DNA of 23,215 nucleotides from Geodermatophilaceae bacterium (GTDB lineage: Bacteria; Actinomycetota; Actinomycetes; Mycobacteriales; Geodermatophilaceae), in the NCBI GenBank assembly GCA_013696785.1, contig JACCXW010000286.1, positions 1 to 23,215 of the forward strand. The letters are read 5' to 3'. Of the stretch, positions 6,438 to 14,536 are shown in pieces; position 1 is the first letter of the stretch; each line of letters begins with the position of its first letter. Under the pieces are notes generated by a model. It was not told the DNA's origin, made no database searches, and worked only from the letters and a program-made list of their open reading frames with translations. A program made the translations under genes and the position numbers.

Positions 6438-7839
6438 CGGTGGGCATCCCGAGGGACACCCCGCGAGGCACCTCAGCCGCGTCGCCGGCCCGAGTGCGCC
6501 GGTGCGACAGCAGCGGCCCGTCCGCCACGAGGTGGTGCGGGGCGGCGTACGTCACGACCGTCTCCACGACATCGCCGGGACGAACCCCGTCGTACGACGT
6601 CATGTGGCACAGCCGCCCGTCCCGCGCTCTACCGGTCATCCGACCGGTGCCGGAGTCCTTGCGCCCCTCCCCCGCTGAGATGAGCAGTTCGACCCGGCGG
6701 CCCAGCAGAGCGCGGTTCTCCGTCCAGCTGATCTCCTCCTGCACAGCAACCAGCCGTTCGTACCGCTCCTGGACCACGGCCTTCGGAACCTGATCCGGCA
6801 GTGTGGCGGCCGGTGTACCGGGGCGAGGGGAGTACTGGAACGTGTAGGCGCTGGCGAAACGCGCGGCGCGCATGACGTCCACCGTGGACTGGAACTCATC
6901 CTCGGTCTCGCCGGGAAACCCGACGATGACGTCGGTGGTGAGGGCGGCGTCAGGCATTGCGGCCCGCACCGTGTCGACGATGCGGAGAAACCGCTCGCTT
7001 CGGTACGACCGTCGCATCCGCTTGAGGACGGTGTCGGAACCTGACTGCAGCGGCATGTGCAGTTGGTGGCAGACATTCGGCGTCTCGGCCATCGCGACGA
7101 TGACGTCGTCGGTGAAGTCCCGCGGGTGCGGTGAGGTGAAGCGCACCCGTTCCAAGCCGTCGATCCCACCGCACGCCCGGAGCAGTTTGCTGAAAGCCGC
7201 CCTGTCCCCGAATTCCACTCCGTAGGAGTTGACGTTCTGACCTAGCAGCGTCACTTCCAGGACACCTTCGTCGACCAGCGCGCGGATCTCGGCCAGGACG
7301 TCGCCGGGCCGCCGATCCTGCTCGGTGCCGCGCAGCGACGGGACGATGCAGAACGTGCAGGTGTTGTTGCAGCCGACGGAGATGGAGACCCAGGCCGAGT
7401 ACGCCGAGTCGCGGCGGGTGGGCAGCGACGACGGGAACACCGTCAGGGCCTCAGCGATCTCCACCTGGGCCTCGCCGTTGTGCCGTGCCCGTTCCAGCAG
7501 TGCCGGGAGCGAGCCGATGTTGTGGGTGCCGAAGACGACGTCGCCCCACGGAGCCCTCCGGGCGATCTCGCCGCGATCTTTCTGCGCGAGGCAACCGCCG
7601 ACAGCGATCTGCATGCCGGGCTTGGCGGCCTTGACCGGCCGCATCTGGCCGAGGTTGCCGTATAGCCGATTGTCGGCATTCTCCCGAACAGCACAGGTGT
7701 TGAACACGACCACGTCGGGGGTGCTGCCGTCCATAGCCCGCTCGTATCCCGCGGTCTCCAACAGTCCGGCCAGCCGCTCGGAGTCGTGCACGTTCATCTG
7801 GCAGCCGTGCGTGCGGATGCCGTACGTCTTCGCACTCAT
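6424..7839 (-). CDS. miaB: tRNA-2-methylthio-N6-dimethylallyladenosine synthase MiaB
   Basis: MiaB adds a methylthio group to C2 of i6A37 in tRNA, converting the MiaA product to ms2i6A. The 471-residue protein shows the three-domain plan: an N-terminal UPF0004 domain with cluster cysteines C13 (HGCQMN), C49 (NTCAVRE) and C83 (GGCLAQ); a radical-SAM barrel with the CX3CX2C motif at C157, C161 and C164 (VGCNNTCTFCIVPSLRG); and a C-terminal TRAM domain after residue about 370. All six cluster cysteines are present, so the enzyme should be active. The start gives the usual N-terminus (KTYGIRTHGCQMN). TACCCT at 7850-7855 is a possible -10, ten bases before the ATG. It diverges from gluA. Confidence 0.96.
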   Translation of the reverse strand: MSAKTYGIRTHGCQMNVHDSERLAGLLETAGYERAMDGSTPDVVVFNTCAVRENADNRLYGNLGQMRPVKAAKPGMQIAVGGCLAQKDRGEIARRAPWGDVVFGTHNIGSLPALLERARHNGEAQVEIAEALTVFPSSLPTRRDSAYSAWVSISVGCNNTCTFCIVPSLRGTEQDRRPGDVLAEIRALVDEGVLEVTLLGQNVNSYGVEFGDRAAFSKLLRACGGIDGLERVRFTSPHPRDFTDDVIVAMAETPNVCHQLHMPLQSGSDTVLKRMRRSYRSERFLRIVDTVRAAMPDAALTTDVIVGFPGETEDEFQSTVDVMRAARFASAYTFQYSPRPGTPAATLPDQVPKAVVQERYERLVAVQEEISWTENRALLGRRVELLISAGEGRKDSGTGRMTGRARDGRLCHMTSYDGVRPGDVVETVVTYAAPHHLVADGPLLSHRRTRAGDAAEVPRGVSLGMPTVRVG

Positions 7840-7921
7840 GTCGGATGACAGGGTACGGCGTGCTGCGTCCCGTTACCGTCCCGTGACCAACCGCCTACCG
7901 GATTTGCGACGACCTCGGCAC

Positions 7922-7927
7922 TAGGGT
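7922..7927 (+). promoter_or_regulatory. -10 box of gluABCD, leaderless
   Basis: TAGGGT matches TANNNT and ends seven bases before the ATG at 7935, with no Shine-Dalgarno sequence between. It lies in the 95-bp region divergent from miaB. No good -35 is visible at 17 bp. Confidence 0.45.
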
Positions 7928-7934
7928 GCAGCGC

Positions 7935-8711
7935 ATGAGCATGGACGGACCGACGGACAAGGCTGCCGATTCGGGGCAGCCCTTAGTCTCGCTGGACGGG
8001 GTCAACAAGTGGTTCGGCGACCTGCACGTGCTGCAGGACATCTCGCTGCAGATCGCCCGTGGCGAGGTCATCGTCGTGATCGGCCCGTCGGGATCAGGCA
8101 AGTCCACACTCTGCCGCTGCATCAATCGGCTGGAAAGCGTGCAAGAGGGCGAGATCCGTCTCGACGGCGTGCTGCTGCCAGAAGAAGGCAAGGCGCTGGC
8201 GAGACTCCGCAGCGACGTGGGGATGGTCTTCCAGAGCTTCAACCTCTTCGCGCACAAGACGATCCTGCAAAACGTCACGCTGGGACCGATCAAGGTGCGC
8301 GGGAAGTCCAAGGCCGAAGCCGAAAAGCGCGGCCGGGAACTGCTGGAGCGTGTCGGGATCTCGAACCAGGCCGACAAGGTGCCGGCCCAGCTGTCGGGTG
8401 GGCAGCAGCAGCGGGCGGCGATCGCCCGCGCACTCGCGATGGATCCCAAGGTGATGTTGTTCGACGAGCCGACGTCCGCGCTGGATCCCGAGATGATCAA
8501 CGAGGTCCTCGACGTCATGGTCTCCCTCGCGCGGGACGGCATGACGATGGTCGTCGTGACGCACGAGATGGGCTTCGCTCGCAAGGCCGCGGATCGAGTG
8601 GTCTTCATGGACCACGGGAAGATCGTGGAGGAGGCAACGCCCGAGACGTTCTTCACAGCCCCGCGCAGCGACCGGGCGAAGGACTTCCTTTCCAAGATCC
8701 TGACGCACTGA
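7935..8711 (+). CDS. gluA: Glutamate-type polar amino acid ABC transporter, ATP-binding subunit
   Basis: The ATPase of a polar-amino-acid (PAAT) importer, about 258 residues, on the inner face of the membrane. All nucleotide-binding motifs are intact: Walker A GPSGSGKST, Q-loop MVFQSFNLF, signature LSGGQQQ, Walker B VMLFDEPTSALDPE and the switch histidine in VTHEMGFA. It is very close to the GlnQ/GluA group. Four genes follow in the order ATPase, binding protein, permease, permease, as in the gluABCD operon of Corynebacterium glutamicum, which also lies near recA; glutamate (or glutamine/aspartate) is therefore the likely substrate, by synteny rather than proof. Start codons at 7926, 7935 and 7941 are all possible; 7935 is favoured by TAGGGT seven bases upstream. 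Confidence 0.92.
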   Translation: MSMDGPTDKAADSGQPLVSLDGVNKWFGDLHVLQDISLQIARGEVIVVIGPSGSGKSTLCRCINRLESVQEGEIRLDGVLLPEEGKALARLRSDVGMVFQSFNLFAHKTILQNVTLGPIKVRGKSKAEAEKRGRELLERVGISNQADKVPAQLSGGQQQRAAIARALAMDPKVMLFDEPTSALDPEMINEVLDVMVSLARDGMTMVVVTHEMGFARKAADRVVFMDHGKIVEEATPETFFTAPRSDRAKDFLSKILTH

Positions 8712-8738
8712 CAGACCGCACATCCGAGGAGGAGTTCC

Positions 8739-9629
8739 ATGCGAGTACGACGTTTCACAGCAGCGCTGGCCGCGATAGGCCTGGTGGGTCTGGTCGGTTG
8801 CTCCAGCGATGCCGGCGACGACGCTGGCACACCTGATGCCACCGTTCCCGTCGAGACGGACGCCGAATTCGACGCCGGCACGACGATGGCCGACCTCGCC
8901 GAGGCGGGGACGATCACGGTCGGGACGAAGTTCGACCAACCCGGCTTCGGCCTCATCTCGCCGCAGGATGTTCCTGAGGGCTTCGACGTCGAGATCGCCA
9001 AGATCATCGCCGGCGCGCTCGGAATAGCCGCTGACGACATCGAATGGATCGAGTCGGTCTCGGCGAACCGCGAACCGTTCCTGCAAAACGGTGAAGTCGA
9101 CATGGTGGTGGCTACCTACACGATCAACGACGAGCGCAAGCAGATCGTCGACTTCGCCGGGCCGTACTACGTCGCCGGGCAGGACATCATGGTCGCGGCC
9201 GGCAACCCGCTCGCTGTCGAGGGGCCGGAGAGTTTCGCTGACATCCGAGTGTGCTCGGTCACGGGATCCACGCCCGCCGGTTACGTCCAGGAGAACTTTC
9301 CCGACGCGGACCTGACCCTCTTTGCGGAGTACTCGCTGTGTGCCGAGGCGCTCAAGAACGATCAGGTGGACGCCGTCACGACGGACAACGTGATCCTGAC
9401 CAGCTTCGTCGCGCAGGACCCGGAGTCCTTCGAGCTGATCGGCGCGCCATTCACCGAGGAGCCGTACGGCATCGGCGTCCCCTTGGGTGACGACGAGTTC
9501 CGGTCGTTCATCAACGACGTGCTCGAGGCGTCGTTCGAGGACGGTTCCTGGGCAGCGGCCTGGGATGCCACCGCCGGCGCCATCACGGACACACCGGCTC
9601 CCGAGCCGCCCTCGGTGGATCGGTACTAG
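8739..9629 (+). CDS. gluB: Glutamate-type ABC transporter, substrate-binding lipoprotein
   Basis: A 296-residue extracellular binding protein anchored by lipid. The N-terminus MRVRRFTAALAAIGLVGLVG leads to a lipobox, LVGC, with acylated C21, then an acidic linker. From residue about 52 a family 3 solute-binding domain (SBP_bac_3) follows: AGTITVGTKFDQPGFG, GFDVEIAKIIAGALG, NGEVDMVVATYTIND and FAGPYYVAGQDIMV. The start is secured by a strong Shine-Dalgarno sequence (GAGGAGG) just upstream. It probably delivers glutamate or a related acidic or polar amino acid to the permeases encoded next. A 13-bp hairpin directly after the stop may protect its message and give more binding protein than permease. 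Confidence 0.92.
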   Translation: MRVRRFTAALAAIGLVGLVGCSSDAGDDAGTPDATVPVETDAEFDAGTTMADLAEAGTITVGTKFDQPGFGLISPQDVPEGFDVEIAKIIAGALGIAADDIEWIESVSANREPFLQNGEVDMVVATYTINDERKQIVDFAGPYYVAGQDIMVAAGNPLAVEGPESFADIRVCSVTGSTPAGYVQENFPDADLTLFAEYSLCAEALKNDQVDAVTTDNVILTSFVAQDPESFELIGAPFTEEPYGIGVPLGDDEFRSFINDVLEASFEDGSWAAAWDATAGAITDTPAPEPPSVDRY

Positions 9630-9637
9630 ACACCCGG

Positions 9638-9676
9638 ATCGGCCTCGGGGTGTGCAACGCGCGCCCCGGGGCCGAT
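9638..9676 (+). terminator. Intercistronic hairpin between gluB and gluC
   Basis: ATCGGCCTCGGGG (9638-9650) pairs with CCCCGGGGCCGAT (9664-9676): 12 Watson-Crick pairs and one T-G wobble, with a 13-base loop. No T-run follows. Such stems after binding-protein genes usually stabilise the upstream mRNA or attenuate readthrough into the permease genes. The stem is seen in the sequence; the role is inferred. Confidence 0.75.
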
Positions 9677-9702
9677 GCTTGCGAAGGGAGTGGTGGCGGC
9701 GC

Positions 9703-10356
9703 ATGCAGGCAGTGCTGGACAACTTTGCCGCGCTTTGGTCGGGCTTCCTGACAACACTGGCGATGAGTGTGAGCGCCGCGGTCATCGCCACCATTGTCGG
9801 CACGCTGCTGGCGGCCTTCCGGGTCTCCCCCATCCCGCCGCTGCGCGCCTTCGGTGCCCTCTACGTGCAATTGGTGCGCAACACACCGTTGACCGCTGTC
9901 TTCTTTCTCGTCATCTTCGGGCTGCCGTCGGTGGACCTGACCTTCCAGAGCTTCTTCGTCGCCGCAGTCGTGGCGCTGTCGGTGTACACCTCCGCCTTTG
10001 TCTGTGAGGTGGTCCGTTCAGGAGTCAATTCCGTCAGTGCCGGCCAGGCCGAGGCCGCCCGAGCCATCGGGCTCACGTTCGGGCAGTCACTGCGCGAGGT
10101 CGTGCTGCCGCAGGCGTTTCGGACGGTCGTCCCGCCCTTGGGCAACATCTGGATCGCGCTGGTGAAGAACACCGCCATCGCCGGCGGCGGTTTCGCCGTC
10201 GCGGACCTCGCCCAGCTGGCGCCTGACCTGGCCCGTGACAATCCGGCGCAGGTGCTCGGCATCTTCGCCGGCATCGCGCTCGCCTACATGGTGATCACCG
10301 TGCCGTCGGGCATCGCCGTGGGGATCATCGAGCGCCGAACGGCGATCCTGCGGTGA
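9703..10356 (+). CDS. gluC: Glutamate-type ABC transporter permease, first subunit
   Basis: A 217-residue integral membrane protein with about five helices, of the HisM/GlnP permease group (BPD_transp_1). VQLVRNTPLTAVFF is the conserved segment after the second helix, and the EAA loop that docks on the ATPase reads QAEAARAIGLTFGQSLREVV followed by LPQAFRTVVPP. The ATG at 9703 follows GAAGGGAG at a rather long spacing of 12 bases; the open frame extends upstream but without membrane character. The start lies 26 bases after the gluB-gluC hairpin. The stop overlaps the gluD GTG (GTGA), so the two permeases are translationally coupled, as expected for a heterodimer. Confidence 0.92.
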   Translation: MQAVLDNFAALWSGFLTTLAMSVSAAVIATIVGTLLAAFRVSPIPPLRAFGALYVQLVRNTPLTAVFFLVIFGLPSVDLTFQSFFVAAVVALSVYTSAFVCEVVRSGVNSVSAGQAEAARAIGLTFGQSLREVVLPQAFRTVVPPLGNIWIALVKNTAIAGGGFAVADLAQLAPDLARDNPAQVLGIFAGIALAYMVITVPSGIAVGIIERRTAILR

Positions 10357-11246
10357 GTACAAGCGTGCTCTTCGACGATCTCGGACCCCGCGGCAGACGC
10401 AACGTCCGCATCAGCAGCATCGTCGGCGGACTGTTCGTGCTCGGCCTCCTCGCCCTCGCCCTGCAACGGCTGTCGGCCAACGGGCAGCTCGAGGCGGACC
10501 GTTGGGCCATCCTGTTCGACTCGCGGACCGGGGTTCCGCAGTCCCTGGGCAAGGCACTGATCGCCACCTTGCAGGTCGCCGCCGTCGCGATGGTCTTCGC
10601 CACGATCCTGGGCGCCATCCTGGCCTTCGCCCGGTTGTCCGACCATGCGCTGATACGCGTGCCGGTGGCGGTGGTCGTCGAGTTCTTCCGCGCGATCCCG
10701 CTGGTCATATTGATCCTGTTCCTTTTCCTGGGAGCCCGCCAGGTCCTCAGCCTGGACCTGTCCCGGTTCTGGACGCTGGTACTGGGACTGGTCCTGTACA
10801 ACATGGCGGTGCTGTGCGAGATCATCCGCGCCGGCATCCTGTCGATCGACCGGGGGCAGAGCGAGGCGGCGTACGCCATCGGCATGCGCAAGTCCCAGGT
10901 GCTGGTCTTCATCCTGCTGCCGCAGGCGATTCGCCGCATGCTGCCTGCGCTGGTCAGCCAGCTGGTCGTGCTGTTGAAGGACACCTCGCTCGGGTTCATC
11001 ATCGCCTACCCCGAGTTGCTGCAGAAGGCAGGCGACAACATCAACTTCTTCGGCAGCCGTTACTCGTTGCAGCTCTACGTCGCCGCTGCCGCCATCTACA
11101 TCGTCGTGAACTTCCTGCTGTCGACCGCGGCCAGCCAGCTCGAGAAGCGGGTCAACCGCAGCCGGCGGATCGCCGCCGGCGCCGCGCCGCTCGCGGGCGC
11201 CAACGAAGACCAGACGCTGACCGCGGTGGCCATCGACCGCGGCTAG
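10353..11246 (+). CDS. gluD: Glutamate-type ABC transporter permease, second subunit
   Basis: The second permease, 297 residues, with a longer N-terminus than gluC carrying one extra helix (about residues 22-42) and a hydrophilic C-terminal tail of about 40 residues. The conserved segment VVVEFFRAIPLVILILFLFL and the EAA loop QSEAAYAIGMRKSQVLVFIL with LPQAIRRMLP identify the family. It pairs with GluC to form the channel and binds GluA on the cytosolic side. GTG is the start, shared with the gluC stop. It ends the operon, 22 bases before the end of the convergent rny; only a weak, imperfect GC-rich stem fits in that gap. Confidence 0.92.
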   Translation: MSTSVLFDDLGPRGRRNVRISSIVGGLFVLGLLALALQRLSANGQLEADRWAILFDSRTGVPQSLGKALIATLQVAAVAMVFATILGAILAFARLSDHALIRVPVAVVVEFFRAIPLVILILFLFLGARQVLSLDLSRFWTLVLGLVLYNMAVLCEIIRAGILSIDRGQSEAAYAIGMRKSQVLVFILLPQAIRRMLPALVSQLVVLLKDTSLGFIIAYPELLQKAGDNINFFGSRYSLQLYVAAAAIYIVVNFLLSTAASQLEKRVNRSRRIAAGAAPLAGANEDQTLTAVAIDRG

Positions 11247-11268
11247 CGCCGGCCGTGGTATCGCACGT

Positions 11269-12978
11269 CTAGTGGGCGATCTCGGTGGATCGGGTTTCGC
11301 GAACGACGGTCACCCGGATCTGGCCGGGGTAGGTCAACTCGTCCTCGATCTGCTTGGCCACCTCGCGGGCCAGCAGGTGCGCCCCGACGTCGTCGACCTG
11401 ATCTGGAGCCACCATCACCCGGATCTCGCGGCCTGCCTGCATCGCGAAGACCTTGTCCACGCCCGGCCGCTGTGACGCGATCTCCTCGATCCGCTCCAGC
11501 CGCTTGACATAGCTCTCCAGGCTCTCCCGCCGGGCGCCGGGGCGCCCGCCACTGCAGGAGTCGCTGGCCTGGGTGAGGACGGCCACGACGGTCTGCGGCA
11601 GCACCTCGTTGTGGTGTGCCTCGATGGCGTGGACGACTTCCTCGTCCTCGCCGTGGCGCCGGGCCAGATCGGCTCCGATGATGGCGTGGCTGCCCTCGAC
11701 CTCATGGGTGAGGGCCTTGCCGATGTCGTGCAGGAACGCCGCCCGCTTGAGCAACCGGGGATCCATCCGAAGCTCCGCGGCCATGATCCCGGCGATGTGC
11801 GCGGTCTCGATCAGGTGCTTGAGGACGTTCTGACCGTACGACGTGCGATAGCGCAGCCGCCCGAGCAGCGTGACGAGTTCGGGATGGACCTCCCCGATGC
11901 CGACCTCGAGGATGGCGTCCTCACCGGCCCGCTGGCACAGCGCCTGCACCTCGACCTTGCTCTGCTCGTGCACCTCCTCGATCCGGTGCGGATGGATCCG
12001 GCCGTCGGCGACGAGCTTCTCCAAGGTCAGTCTGCCGACCTCTCGGCGTACCGGGTCGAAACAGGAGAGCAGGACGGCCTCCGGCGTGTCGTCGATGATC
12101 AGGTTGACACCGGTGACCGTTTCGTAGGCGCGGATGTTGCGGCCCTCACGGCCGATGATGCGGCCTTTCATCTCGTCGCTCGGCAGGTGCAGGACGCTGA
12201 CGACGCTCTCGGAGGTCTGCTCGCTGGCCACCCGCTGGATCGCCTCGACGACGATGTTGCGGGCGCGCTGCTCGCCCTGATCCCGCGCCTCGGCTTCCAG
12301 GTCACGTATCAAGAGGGCGGACTCCCGGCGTACCTGCGTCTGCAGCGTGTCCAAGAGTTCCGTCTTGGCCTCTGCCGCGGTCAGCCCGGCGATCCGCTCC
12401 AGTCCCGCCTCGTGCTCCTGGGCTCTTGCCTCCAGCGCCTCTTGCACCTGTACGGCGGAGCGTTCGGCGGCGGCAAGCTCCTCGTCGCGCTGACTCAACC
12501 GCCGCTCGTCGGCGTCGAGGCGCTCCTCTCGCTCGCTGAGGCGTTGATCGCGTCGCTGCAGGTCCGCCGACTGCGATCGCGCCGCCTCGACGAGCCGCTC
12601 GGCCTCGCGGTGCGCCTGCTCCTGCGCTATGCGGGTCGCTTCGGCTCGTTCCCGCTCGGCGGTGACCCTTGCCTGGTCCAGCAGGGTCGCGCCCTCTCGC
12701 TGCGCATCCTTGCGAGCGCTCGCGAGCAGATCGTCACGTTCCTGCCTGGCCGTTGCCTCAGTCTGGGCGAGTGCGTCGCTGCGTGCACGCGCGTCCGGCA
12801 CGTGCTGGCCGGTGGCGACCGACTGCGCCCCAAGGAGGCCCGCGTCGGGTTGCTGCTGCGGCGGCCACACCTGGGTGGCGAGTTTCCGGTCCCGCACGCG
12901 CCCGCGCACTACCACCGCGAGCAGCACGACGACGATCAGCAACCCGATGGCCAGGACAAGTTCGACGGGACTCAGCAT
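11269..12978 (-). CDS. rny: Ribonuclease Y
   Basis: RNase Y is a membrane-bound endoribonuclease that starts mRNA decay. The 569-residue protein has the full domain order: one N-terminal helix (residues about 4-25), a long coiled coil (about 70-240, rich in R, E, A and Q), a KH domain with GRIIGREGRNI (272-282), and an HD domain with H..HD (FLHDIGKAL near 416-423), HH in EAHHNEV and the last aspartate in ASDSCSGGRPGARRE. Between helix and coil is a proline/glutamine-rich linker that varies in the family. The ATG at 12978 is chosen because GAGGGGG precedes it at five bases and the helix follows at once; the frame stays open to 13155 but that part is not conserved-looking. Confidence 0.95.
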   Translation of the reverse strand: MLSPVELVLAIGLLIVVVLLAVVVRGRVRDRKLATQVWPPQQQPDAGLLGAQSVATGQHVPDARARSDALAQTEATARQERDDLLASARKDAQREGATLLDQARVTAERERAEATRIAQEQAHREAERLVEAARSQSADLQRRDQRLSEREERLDADERRLSQRDEELAAAERSAVQVQEALEARAQEHEAGLERIAGLTAAEAKTELLDTLQTQVRRESALLIRDLEAEARDQGEQRARNIVVEAIQRVASEQTSESVVSVLHLPSDEMKGRIIGREGRNIRAYETVTGVNLIIDDTPEAVLLSCFDPVRREVGRLTLEKLVADGRIHPHRIEEVHEQSKVEVQALCQRAGEDAILEVGIGEVHPELVTLLGRLRYRTSYGQNVLKHLIETAHIAGIMAAELRMDPRLLKRAAFLHDIGKALTHEVEGSHAIIGADLARRHGEDEEVVHAIEAHHNEVLPQTVVAVLTQASDSCSGGRPGARRESLESYVKRLERIEEIASQRPGVDKVFAMQAGREIRVMVAPDQVDDVGAHLLAREVAKQIEDELTYPGQIRVTVVRETRSTEIAH

Positions 12979-13312
12979 GCCGACCCCCTCGTGTCTGTCT
13001 CGCCACCGGTTGGCGAGTGACCGTACCTGCCGCACGGGACGTACAGCAGCACAACGAGGTGTTCGGCCACGCCCCCTTCGCGCAACTCCTACGGCTGGGA
13101 GGTCGCCGTGGCGGCGATGCTCCCCCCAGTCTCGAACGGACCCTCGACGTCTCATCGCTCGTGAGCGAGGGATCAGGTGTTTCCCGTACGTGGTGCAGCG
13201 TTAACTTCGTCGTCGTATCGATGTCGCTCGCGTGTGAGAACTCCTCGTACGCCGAGGCTAGGGGGAGGGCACGCCAAGATCAAGGAAGGCTGGCGCAGCG
13301 GGGCTACTGGGC
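12979..13312. other. 334-bp gap: rny leader and 3' side of the oxidoreductase gene
   Basis: No convincing gene is present. Read on the minus strand towards rny, it holds two small perfect dyads, TCGCTC/GAGCGA (13155-13168) and CCTCG/CGAGG (13243-13257), a possible -10, TACGGT, at 13020-13025, and the leader hairpin listed separately. The spacing suggests a long 5' untranslated region for rny, an essential-type gene that is often autoregulated. Confidence 0.5.
12999..13017 (-). promoter_or_regulatory. Hairpin in the rny leader
   Basis: A perfect 7-bp inverted repeat with a 5-base loop, CTCGCCA-N5-TGGCGAG, ends about 20 bases upstream of the rny start and just before its GAGGGGG ribosome-binding site. 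It could modulate translation or be a cleavage site for autoregulation. Function is inferred from position only. Confidence 0.5.
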
Positions 13313-14458
13313 TCACACCCGACGCAGGCCCGCCTCGGCGACTCCCTCCTCGAGTGCGTCCAGGTCGAACCCGTCCACCGGCCCAAGCGCACCGCACTCA
13401 CTCAACCCGCCGGCAGCGATCCGCTGCGCCGCCCAGGCCAGGATGTTCGCAGTGAAGTCGTATGCGTTGATGCCCTCCAGCCGCGCCTGAGCAAGGTGGT
13501 GACCGTCGGCGTCTGTCGCTACGGCAACGACGGTCGAGTGCGTCCGTGCCCGGCTGTCGGCGTCCGGGCCGCCTGTGGAGCCGGGTAGCAGTCGGCGGGC
13601 CGCGACCTGAAGGGTGCCGCGGACGCCTGGCAGTCGCGCCGCGGTGTTCAGCACGACCGAGCCAGCCTGCAGGGCACGGGTCGCGGCCCCGCTCACCGCC
13701 GGACGGTGAGCCCCGGCGTGCGGAGTGGGCGAGGGTCGATGCCCGACGTAGACGCCGACATCGGTCAGGTCCGGGTACTGCCGCGGCAGCGCCAGATGCT
13801 CGGACCCTCCGACGGACAAACCTGAGAAGCGCTGCCCGTCCACGTCGAAGGAGTGCGTCCGCCGCCCGGTCGGCTCTCGGACGAGTTGGTGGCTACGCCA
13901 GCCGAAGGCCGGCTCCAACAGCATTCCGGCTGCGGAGGCACGGGTGCCGCCGCTGGGCGACCCGGTGACGAAGTAGCCGATGTCGATACGGCGGGCGCGC
14001 GGGCCGGCTTCGCGCAGCGCCAGCGCGCCGGCGAGATTTCCCGGTACCCAGTCGAAACCGAAGGCGGTCAGCAGGGCGCATCCGGCTCGGGCGGCCTCGG
14101 GACCGTGCTGCTCGAAGACCGATCGGATGAACGGGCCCTCGCCGGTGCTGTCGAGGTAATGGGCACCGGCGTCCACCGCTGCCCGCACTGCTGGCCCGCC
14201 GTACCGGAAAAAGGGACCGACGGTTGACACGAGCACATCACCCGCGCCGACAAGTGCCCGAACGCTGTCCGGGCGGTCGACGTCGGCGACTGCGGTGTCA
14301 AGGTCGCCGGTCGCGAGGTTGCCCAGCGCACCGGCGAGGGCGCAAAGCCGCTCTGGTGACCGGGCCGCCAGGACCGGCCGGACACCTCGGGCGACGAGGG
14401 CACGAGCGGTCAGTTCGCCGGTGTACCCCGTCGCGCCGAAGATCACGATGGCGGCCAC
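13313..14458 (-). CDS. Saccharopine dehydrogenase-like NAD(P)-binding oxidoreductase
   Basis: A 381-residue protein with an N-terminal Rossmann fold, VIFGATGYTGELTARALV (about residues 5-22), of the saccharopine dehydrogenase NADP-binding family. Actinobacterial relatives are annotated as saccharopine dehydrogenase or trans-acting enoyl reductase; the real substrate is unknown, and lysine metabolism should not be assumed. STVGPFFRYGGPAVRAAVDA and GAHYLDSTGE, the strand-turn region after the Rossmann core, are typical. The GTG at 14458 is preferred because TAGCGT lies seven bases before it and the Rossmann strand begins at residue 3; the frame is open far upstream but without meaning. It diverges from the broken lipoprotein gene. 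No terminator is evident after it. Confidence 0.85.
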   Translation of the reverse strand: MAAIVIFGATGYTGELTARALVARGVRPVLAARSPERLCALAGALGNLATGDLDTAVADVDRPDSVRALVGAGDVLVSTVGPFFRYGGPAVRAAVDAGAHYLDSTGEGPFIRSVFEQHGPEAARAGCALLTAFGFDWVPGNLAGALALREAGPRARRIDIGYFVTGSPSGGTRASAAGMLLEPAFGWRSHQLVREPTGRRTHSFDVDGQRFSGLSVGGSEHLALPRQYPDLTDVGVYVGHRPSPTPHAGAHRPAVSGAATRALQAGSVVLNTAARLPGVRGTLQVAARRLLPGSTGGPDADSRARTHSTVVAVATDADGHHLAQARLEGINAYDFTANILAWAAQRIAAGGLSECGALGPVDGFDLDALEEGVAEAGLRRV

Positions 14459-14465
14459 CCGCGCA

Positions 14466-14471
14466 ACGCTA
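14466..14471 (-). promoter_or_regulatory. -10 box of the oxidoreductase gene, leaderless
   Basis: TAGCGT on the minus strand ends seven bases before the GTG at 14458, with no Shine-Dalgarno sequence. It supports a start that removes 147 codons of non-conserved upstream open frame. Confidence 0.5.
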
Positions 14472-14521
14472 CCGATGCCGGATCGACATCCGATCGTTGT
14501 CCGGCCCCAGTCGGTCACCCC

Positions 14522-14527
14522 TAATGT
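14522..14527 (+). promoter_or_regulatory. Possible remnant -10 box of the lipoprotein pseudogene
   Basis: TAATGT matches TANNNT and lies ten bases before the remnant CTT AGA AAA CTG codons. In intact leaderless genes of this window a start codon would be expected at about 14533-14536, but none is present in the lipoprotein frame, so the start may have been lost by mutation. Confidence 0.35.
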
Positions 14528-14536
14528 GCCGCCAAG

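Noticed and set aside
8094..9833. Minus-strand open frame of 579 codons over gluA, gluB and gluC
   Set aside because: It is antisense to three convincing transporter genes and shows no recognisable protein motif.
11222..11272. Possible bidirectional terminator between gluD and rny
   Set aside because: The GC-rich stem is short and has several mismatches, and no T-run lies on either side.
11611..13020. Plus-strand open frame of 469 codons over rny
   Set aside because: It mirrors the RNase Y frame; the coiled-coil codons on the other strand explain its length.
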